Shown here: positions 6,060 to 10,095 of the stretch, piece after piece
Layout of the letters: every line of letters begins with the position of its first letter
Position numbering within the stretch: the stretch's first letter is position 1
Source: CAYGWP01 sp964353455
Lineage (GTDB): Bacteria > Planctomycetota > Phycisphaerae > FEN-1346
Length of the DNA stretch: 10,095 nucleotides
Assembly: GCA_964353455.1 (NCBI GenBank)
Contig: CAYGWP010000521.1
Location: 1-10,095, forward strand
Direction: 5' to 3'
Position numbers and translations under genes: made by a program
Notes under the pieces: generated by a model
The model's input: the letters and a program-made list of their open reading frames with translations, nothing else
Told to the model about the DNA's origin: nothing
Databases searched by the model: none

Positions 6060-6965
6060 ATGCGAGTGCAGCGAGGGCCGGCATCGGTCTTGCGCGACCG
6101 CCGCACGCGGTTCATCGACATCTTCCGCACCACGCCCGCCCGGACGGTGTGCCCGAACTTCTACGTTCTGGCGCACGCCAACGGCTGCGCGTTCCGGCCC
6201 GCGTGCGAGTACTGTTACCTGAAGAGTTCCCTATGGCACGTCGGGCGTGCGGCCGCGTTCTCGAACCTGGGCCGGATGATGGCCGAGGTCCGCGCGTGGA
6301 TCGCCCGCGACGGGCTGGAGACCTACATCCTCAACACCGGGAACCTCTCCGACAGCCTGTGCTTCGAGGACGTGCGGCCGATGATGCCGCGCCTCGTGGA
6401 TGTGTTCCGCGAGGCGGAGGCCGCCGGTCGCCCGCACACGCTGCTCCTCGTGACCAAGGGGGGCCGGCGCGAATGCCGCACACTCCTTGGGGTCGAACCC
6501 TGCCGGCAGGTGGTCATCTCGTTCTCCGTGAACCGTCCGGACGTTGCGCGGCGGCACGAGCGCGGCGCGGCAGCCGTGGCCGACCGCATGGCGGCCGCGC
6601 GGCAACTCAAGGAGGCCGGCTGGCGCATCCGCATCCGCATCGACCCGATGTTCGCGGGCGCGGATTACCGGCCGCTCGCCCGCCGGGTCCGCCGCCTCGC
6701 CCCGGAGCGGGTCACGCTCGGCACGCTGCGGGCCGAGCCGCATCTTCTGCGGATGGTGGACCACGACCTTTTCGATTCGCTGGAGATCCCCGCCGAGAAG
6801 GGCGGCCTGGCCCGCATTCCTCTGACCGCTCGCATGGCCCTGTACCGGCCGGTCGCCGGGATTCTGAGGGGCGTTTGCCCGATCGGCCTCTGCGAAGAGA
6901 CCCGCGACGTGTGGGATGCCCTCGGCCTGGACGCCGACGGCCGGACGTGCAACTGCGGCGGGTGA
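6060..6965 (+). CDS. Radical SAM protein, spore photoproduct lyase (SPL)-like
   Basis: A 301-residue protein. The cluster-binding motif is C-x5-C-x2-C (Cys43, Cys49, Cys52; NGCAFRPACEYC) followed by YLK, rather than the usual C-x3-C-x2-C. The segment LNTGNLSDSL (91-100) resembles the TGE-x2-DSL stretch of SPL-family radical SAM proteins. The C-terminus has a cysteine group, CPIGLC (273-278) and CNC (297-299), that may cap the active site or bind metal. SPL itself repairs spore photoproduct in DNA; many SPL-like proteins in non-sporulating bacteria have no known role, so I do not claim DNA repair. ATG 6060 is chosen for its ribosome site; upstream in-frame sequence is repeat-derived. The FGE-domain gene starts 13 nt after the stop, so the two are probably cotranscribed. 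An alternative is a non-SPL radical SAM family with the same core. Confidence 0.8.
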   Translation: MRVQRGPASVLRDRRTRFIDIFRTTPARTVCPNFYVLAHANGCAFRPACEYCYLKSSLWHVGRAAAFSNLGRMMAEVRAWIARDGLETYILNTGNLSDSLCFEDVRPMMPRLVDVFREAEAAGRPHTLLLVTKGGRRECRTLLGVEPCRQVVISFSVNRPDVARRHERGAAAVADRMAAARQLKEAGWRIRIRIDPMFAGADYRPLARRVRRLAPERVTLGTLRAEPHLLRMVDHDLFDSLEIPAEKGGLARIPLTARMALYRPVAGILRGVCPIGLCEETRDVWDALGLDADGRTCNCGG

Positions 6966-6978
6966 CAGGGGGCGGGCC

Positions 6979-7848
6979 ATGACAGGGCGTTCGATTCGCA
7001 CCGGGAAAGTAGGGACGCTCAAGGTGCTTGCCGCCGCCATCGGCGCTGCGGTGTTCCTTGTGGCGATCATCGGCGAGGAGCAGGGCTGGTGGCGGTCCGG
7101 GCCGCCGCTGCCGCAGGTCAAGGTCACCGAGGGCGAGAAGTCGCTCGCCTTCGACCTGGGCGGCGGCACGGTGATGAAGTTCTCGCTCATTCCAGCCGGG
7201 AAGTTCCTCATGGGCTCTCCCGAGTCCGACACGGACCGCAACGAAAATGAGGCGCCGCAGCACGAGGTCGCCATCACGCGGCCGTTCTTCCTGGGCGCAA
7301 CCGAGGTGACTCAAAGGGAGTACGAGGCCGTGATGGGGGCGAATCCGAGTTACTTTAAGGACGCCGCCGGCCCGGTCGAGTGCGTCTCGTGGTTCGATGC
7401 CGGCGAGTTCTGCCGCAGGCTCTCCGAGGCGACCGCGCGGACCGTCCGCCTTCCGACCGAGGCCGAGTGGGAATGGGCCTGCCGCGCGGGCGGCGCCGCC
7501 AGGTTCTCGTTCGGCGACGATGATGGCGATCTGCGGGAGTTCGCCTGGTACGACCAGAACAGTTTCAGCGCGCCGCACCCCGTGGCTGGGAAGAGGCCGA
7601 GCGCCTGGGGCCTCTTCGACATGCACGGGAACGTCTGGGAATGGTGCGCTGATTGGTATGGCGATGAGTACTATAAGACGAGGGCGGGCGTTGACCCCCA
7701 GGGTCCGGCCTCCGGAAAGATGCGCGTGATTCGCGGCGGATGCTGGGCCAACTTTCCGTGGGACTGCCGGTCGGCTGTCCGCGGCCGCGAGGACCCCCGG
7801 CGTCGGTGCCCGTACATCGGGTTTCGGGTGGTGGTGGAAGGCCACTAA
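6979..7848 (+). CDS. Membrane-anchored FGE-sulfatase-domain (SUMF1/EgtB/PvdO-type) protein
   Basis: A 289-residue protein: a short basic N-terminus, one hydrophobic anchor (about residues 13-32), a linker, then an FGE-sulfatase domain (about 58-286). Family landmarks are LIPAGKFLMGSPES, GATEVTQREYEAVMG, VRLPTEAEWEWACRAG, HGNVWEWCADW and RVIRGGCW, ending in GFRVV. In true formylglycine-generating enzymes two cysteines follow the RGGS motif and bind copper; here the first position is Asn258 and only Cys263 is kept, so sulfatase activation is unlikely. This fold also serves as a ligand-binding C-type-lectin-like module, which fits a surface role. The N-in/C-out topology is inferred. The start ATG 6979 lies 13 nt after the SPL-like gene; the frame is open upstream inside that gene. 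The domain is strikingly similar to the C-terminal module of the kinase fusion downstream. Confidence 0.88.
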   Translation: MTGRSIRTGKVGTLKVLAAAIGAAVFLVAIIGEEQGWWRSGPPLPQVKVTEGEKSLAFDLGGGTVMKFSLIPAGKFLMGSPESDTDRNENEAPQHEVAITRPFFLGATEVTQREYEAVMGANPSYFKDAAGPVECVSWFDAGEFCRRLSEATARTVRLPTEAEWEWACRAGGAARFSFGDDDGDLREFAWYDQNSFSAPHPVAGKRPSAWGLFDMHGNVWEWCADWYGDEYYKTRAGVDPQGPASGKMRVIRGGCWANFPWDCRSAVRGREDPRRRCPYIGFRVVVEGH

Positions 7849-7851
7849 AGG

Positions 7852-7938
7852 CTCACGCAAAGCCGCAAAGACGCCAAGAGAAGATACTTGTGTCTTTCCA
7901 TTGCCGCCAGTTTTTGCGCCTTTGCGGCTTTGCGTGAG
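7852..7938 (+). terminator. 19-bp inverted repeat with T-rich tail, probable terminator
   Basis: CTCACGCAAAGCCGCAAAG (7852-7870) is perfectly repeated in reverse complement at 7920-7938, with a 49-nt loop. The right arm is followed by ATTTTTCCTTTTG. Lying 3 bp after the FGE-domain stop codon, it could end the SPL-like/FGE transcript. The arm belongs to a sequence type (CTCACGCAAAG-x-CGCAAAG) that I recognise as dispersed in many bacterial genomes, so it may be a repeat element first and a terminator second. Confidence 0.55.
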
Positions 7939-8014
7939 GCATTTTTCCTTTTGTCATCCGGCCGCTGCCGCGTTACGATTCCCGCGGGCTAGAGCACCTT
8001 AAGGTTCGATAGTT

Positions 8015-8042
8015 GCGCGGCGGGTCTCCGGACCCGCCGCGC
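8015..8042 (+). repeat. 28-bp GC palindrome, copy 5 (forward, TCCG loop)
   Basis: Arms GCGCGGCGGGTC and GACCCGCCGCGC, as in copy 1, but the loop is TCCG instead of TCCC. It forms an inverted pair with copy 6, 21 bp away, which shares the same loop change. Confidence 0.9.
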
Positions 8043-8063
8043 GGGCAGGCAACGTCAGGCAAA

Positions 8064-8091
8064 GCGCGGCGGGTGCGGAGACCCGCCGCGC
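8064..8091 (-). repeat. 28-bp GC palindrome, copy 6 (inverted, diverged centre)
   Basis: Arms GCGCGGCGGGT and ACCCGCCGCGC are intact, with a 6-nt centre GCGGAG. In reverse complement the centre reads CTCCGC, so it shares the TCC-G variant with copy 5 and differs from it by one base. A TAGTAT hexamer begins 12 nt after it, the same spacing as TATAGT after copy 3. Confidence 0.85.
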
Positions 8092-8103
8092 CTTGTGGCG
8101 CTG

Positions 8104-8109
8104 TAGTAT
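8104..8109 (+). promoter_or_regulatory. Possible -10 element (TAGTAT) before the kinase fusion
   Basis: TAGTAT lies 13 nt before ATG 8123 and exactly 12 nt after palindrome copy 6. No -35 is recognisable. Its match to -10 consensus is poor; it is listed for its parallel with the MFS upstream region. Confidence 0.15.
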
Positions 8110-8122
8110 TCGGGGGCCGCGT

Positions 8123-9898
8123 ATGAAACGTTGTCCGTTCTGCGCCGAGGAAATCCAGGATGCCGCCGTCAAGTGCAGGCACTGCGGCGAGCGGCTGCCG
8201 GCGGAAGATACCCTCGACTCCGCCCACACCAGCCCCGCCGGAGACTTCCAGGCAGGTGTGCCACGGCCGGCCTTGCCCGGCCGTCCTCCGTCCCCCGCCG
8301 GCACTCTGGGCAGCGCGAAAACCGTTTGGGCCGATTATGTCAGGCCCGGCAAGGTCCTGGCGGGCCAGTACCGCATCATCGGCGACGGGCCGCTGGGCCG
8401 CGGCGGCATGGGCGAGGTCTGGAAGGCCGAGGACGCCGAACTCGGCACGGTGGTCGCCATAAAGGTGCTGCCCGAGGCGCTGGCACGCGACCCTGCGGCC
8501 GTCGAGAACCTCCGGCGCGAGGCCCTCATCGGTTGCCAGTTGACTCATGCCCATATCTGCCGCCTGTTCGGCCTGCGGTCCGAGGGGGCGCTCAAGTTCA
8601 TCGTCATGGAATACGTCGATGGGAAGACCCTGGCCGAGGTTCTGGCCGCGCGGCCGGACCACCGGATGGCGTGGGAGGACCTTCAGCCTATCGCCCGCCA
8701 AGTTGCCGCCGCCCTCGATTACGCCCACGCCGCCTCATATACGGATGCCGCCGGGCGGAAGGTGCGGGGCGTCCTCCACCGGGACCTTAAGCCCGCCAAC
8801 ATCATGGTGACGGCCGAGGGGGCGGCGAAACTGATGGACTTCGGCATCGCCCGCGAAATCCACAGCACGATGACGCGCCTCACGGGCCGCCGGAGCCTGA
8901 CGCCGCTCTACGCATCGCCGGAGCAGTTCCGCGGCGAGGCTATGTCGGCCGCAAGCGATGTCTATTCATTCGCATCCGTCCTCTACGAGTGCCTGGCGGG
9001 CCGGCCGCTCGTCTCGCCCGATGGGGACGTCGAGTACCAGGTCCTGAGGAAACCCTTCGAGCCGCTCCCCGGCCAGGCGGATGCGGTCAACCGTGGCCTT
9101 GCCCTTGCGCTCTCCAAGGACGCCGCGGACCGCCCGAAGTCGGCCGACGGGCTCGTCAGCATCCTGGCCGGTCTCATAACTGCCCCCGGCAAGCAGAAGG
9201 GAATTACCCTCGACCTCGGCGGTGGCGTGACGATGAAATGCGTCCTGATTCCCGCGGGCACGTTCATGATGGGTTCACCCGAATCGGAGACGGACAGACT
9301 TTTTGATGAAGGCCCGCAGCACGAGGTTGCGATCACGAAATCGTTCCACATGGGCGCCACCGAGGTGACGCAGGAGCAGTATGAGGCGGTCATGGGGACC
9401 AATCCAAGCGACTTCAAGGGGGCTAAGAACCCTGTGGACTGGGTCTCGTGGGATGATGCGGCCGAGTTCTGTCGAAGGCTTTCACATAGCACGGGCAAGA
9501 CCGTGCGCCTGCCAACAGAGGCGGAATGGGAATATGCCTGCCGCGCGGGGAGCACTACGGCGTTCTGTTTCGGCGATGACGAGTCCGGATTGGGCGAATA
9601 TGCGTGGTATGATTCAAACAGCGGCAGCATTACCCATCCCGTTGGCCAGAAGCGCGCCAATGCCTGGGGCCTGTATGACATGCACGGGAATGTATGGGAA
9701 TGGTGCGCGGACTGGTTTGGTCCTTACGGCGCCGGCGGTGCCGTGGACCCGCGCGGGCCTGGCTCTGGAGAGTTCCGTGTTCTGCGCGGGGGCACCTGGG
9801 CTAACAATCCCAGGCACTGCCGCTCAGCCAACCGCGTCAGTTACGCTCCCGGCATCCGGGTCAACAGCCTCGGATTCCGTTTGGTTGCGGACTATTGA
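8123..9898 (+). CDS. Zinc-ribbon/Ser-Thr protein kinase/FGE-sulfatase-domain fusion
   Basis: A 591-residue three-part protein. Residues 4-21 form a zinc ribbon (C-P-x-C and C-R-H-C: Cys4, 7, 18, 21). A Pro-rich linker follows (about 24-75). Residues about 83-350 are a complete Hanks-type kinase: glycine loop LGRGGMGEV (91-99), Lys114, Glu133, HRD (219-221) with Asn226, DFG (239-241) and SPE (265-267), so it should be active. A short extra loop, SYTDAAGRKVRG, precedes the catalytic loop. Residues about 360-588 are an FGE-sulfatase domain with HGNVWEWCADW and RVLRGGTW; as in the neighbouring FGE protein, the first copper-binding cysteine is replaced by Asn561 and only Cys566 remains. No membrane helix is seen, so it is probably cytoplasmic. 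Kinase-FGE fusions are known (for example chlamydial Pkn1). ATG 8123 is preferred over TTG 8093 because it directly starts the zinc ribbon. Only a weak GGGGG precedes it. Confidence 0.92.
   Translation: MKRCPFCAEEIQDAAVKCRHCGERLPAEDTLDSAHTSPAGDFQAGVPRPALPGRPPSPAGTLGSAKTVWADYVRPGKVLAGQYRIIGDGPLGRGGMGEVWKAEDAELGTVVAIKVLPEALARDPAAVENLRREALIGCQLTHAHICRLFGLRSEGALKFIVMEYVDGKTLAEVLAARPDHRMAWEDLQPIARQVAAALDYAHAASYTDAAGRKVRGVLHRDLKPANIMVTAEGAAKLMDFGIAREIHSTMTRLTGRRSLTPLYASPEQFRGEAMSAASDVYSFASVLYECLAGRPLVSPDGDVEYQVLRKPFEPLPGQADAVNRGLALALSKDAADRPKSADGLVSILAGLITAPGKQKGITLDLGGGVTMKCVLIPAGTFMMGSPESETDRLFDEGPQHEVAITKSFHMGATEVTQEQYEAVMGTNPSDFKGAKNPVDWVSWDDAAEFCRRLSHSTGKTVRLPTEAEWEYACRAGSTTAFCFGDDESGLGEYAWYDSNSGSITHPVGQKRANAWGLYDMHGNVWEWCADWFGPYGAGGAVDPRGPGSGEFRVLRGGTWANNPRHCRSANRVSYAPGIRVNSLGFRLVADY
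8263..8284. repeat. Palindrome inside the coding linker of the kinase fusion
   Basis: ACGGCCGG (8263-8270) and CCGGCCGT (8277-8284) pair around CCTTGC. It is translated in frame as part of the low-complexity Pro/Gly/Arg linker between zinc ribbon and kinase (about residues 48-54). The sequence type looks like an interspersed palindrome rather than domain-coding DNA. Confidence 0.55.
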
Positions 9899-9940
9899 CC
9901 ATTTGATCTTTGCCCTTTCACCCTTTGCCGTTTCCTTTGA

Positions 9941-9976
9941 GTGCCGGAGGCACGGCTGCGCTTTGGTAGTCCGGCA
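9941..9976. repeat. Small competing inverted repeats after the kinase fusion
   Basis: GTGCC (9941-9945) pairs with GGCAC (9949-9953) across GGA. Alternatively TGCCGGA (9942-9948) pairs with TCCGGCA (9970-9976). There is no T-run, so a terminator is doubtful. The rest of 9899-10045 is non-coding, starting with a pyrimidine-rich stretch in which CTTTGCC occurs twice. Confidence 0.4.
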
Positions 9977-10045
9977 ACCTTGAAGATGTCAGTACAACGG
10001 GCGCGGCAGTTTGGGTTACGCGTTCGGCGTGCCATTCCGTTAACG

Positions 10046-10095
10046 CTCTCCCGGTGCGGGAGAGGGTGGCCGGAGGCCGGGTGAGGGGTTCGCCG
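10046..10095. repeat. Dispersed hairpin repeat cut by the window edge
   Basis: CTCTCCCG (10046-10053) pairs with CGGGAGAG (10057-10064) across GTG. A second small stem GGCC-GGA-GGCC (10068-10078) and GGGTGAGGGG follow. This layout matches a GC-rich dispersed repeat type that I recognise from many high-GC genomes. It continues beyond the window. Confidence 0.6.

Noticed and set aside
6231..7860. Long minus-strand frames opposite the SPL-like and FGE-domain genes
   Set aside because: Antisense shadows: no motifs, no ribosome site, and the plus-strand proteins are recognisable throughout.
23..8091. CRISPR-like repeats
   Set aside because: The 28-bp units are perfect palindromes in both orientations, separated by whole genes rather than regular spacers, and there is no cas gene.
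6979..9898. True formylglycine-generating (sulfatase-activating) enzymes
   Set aside because: Both proteins lack the first of the two copper-binding cysteines after the RGG motif, and no sulfatase gene is in the window.

Overview
The window looks like a piece of a high-GC bacterial chromosome, most plausibly from Planctomycetota or a related PVC-group lineage, perhaps a metagenome-assembled genome. That assignment is inference. It rests on strong G/C third-position bias, a zinc-ribbon/Ser-Thr kinase/FGE-sulfatase fusion protein beside a second FGE-domain protein, a secreted hydrolase with an Ig-like tail, and many GC-rich palindromic repeats between genes. No rRNA, tRNA, CRISPR array, integrase, transposase or phage gene is visible.

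Layout. (1) 73-2393, minus strand: a two-gene radical-SAM operon. A B12-binding-domain radical SAM protein is transcribed first from a good sigma70-like promoter (2418-2447). Its stop codon overlaps the start of a radical SAM/SPASM-type protein (ATGA overlap). (2) 2394-2798: a gene-free divergent region holding that promoter and some small competing hairpins. (3) 2799-4031, plus strand: a secreted alpha/beta-hydrolase-like protein (GHSAG nucleophile motif) with a C-terminal Ig-like domain. (4) 4195-5853: an MFS permease of the FucP/FHS type with an unusual hydrophilic insert of about 140 residues before its last membrane helix. (5) 6060-6965: a radical SAM protein resembling the spore photoproduct lyase (SPL) family, with a C-x5-C-x2-C cluster motif, followed 13 nt later by (6) 6979-7848, a membrane-anchored FGE-sulfatase-domain protein. 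(7) 8123-9898: a zinc ribbon, protein kinase and FGE-sulfatase fusion whose FGE module is clearly paralogous to gene 6.

The most distinctive non-coding feature is a family of six 28-bp near-perfect palindromes (arm GCGCGGCGGGTC, 4-nt loop), one or two in every intergenic gap except the divergent 2394-2798 region. The central asymmetry gives each copy a direction. Two gaps hold head-to-head inverted pairs (4056/4119 and 8015/8064), like REP/BIME elements. One copy carries a compensated base-pair change, and one is nested in a second inverted repeat. Other repeats are a 19-bp inverted repeat with a T-rich tail after gene 6, a palindrome inside the coding linker of the kinase fusion, and a 'CTCTCCCGGTGCGGGAGAG' type hairpin repeat running off the right end.

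How the genes work together is only partly inferable. The two minus-strand radical SAM enzymes probably act in one pathway, since they are translationally coupled. Genes 6 and 7 may belong to one signalling or surface system because they share the FGE-type module, once membrane-tethered and once kinase-linked. Both modules keep one of the two copper-binding cysteines of true formylglycine-generating enzymes and lack the other, so sulfatase activation is unlikely. I see no convincing complete new defence or biosynthetic system. The repeat family, the MFS insert, the cluster motif of gene 5 and the kinase-FGE pair are the items most worth pursuing.
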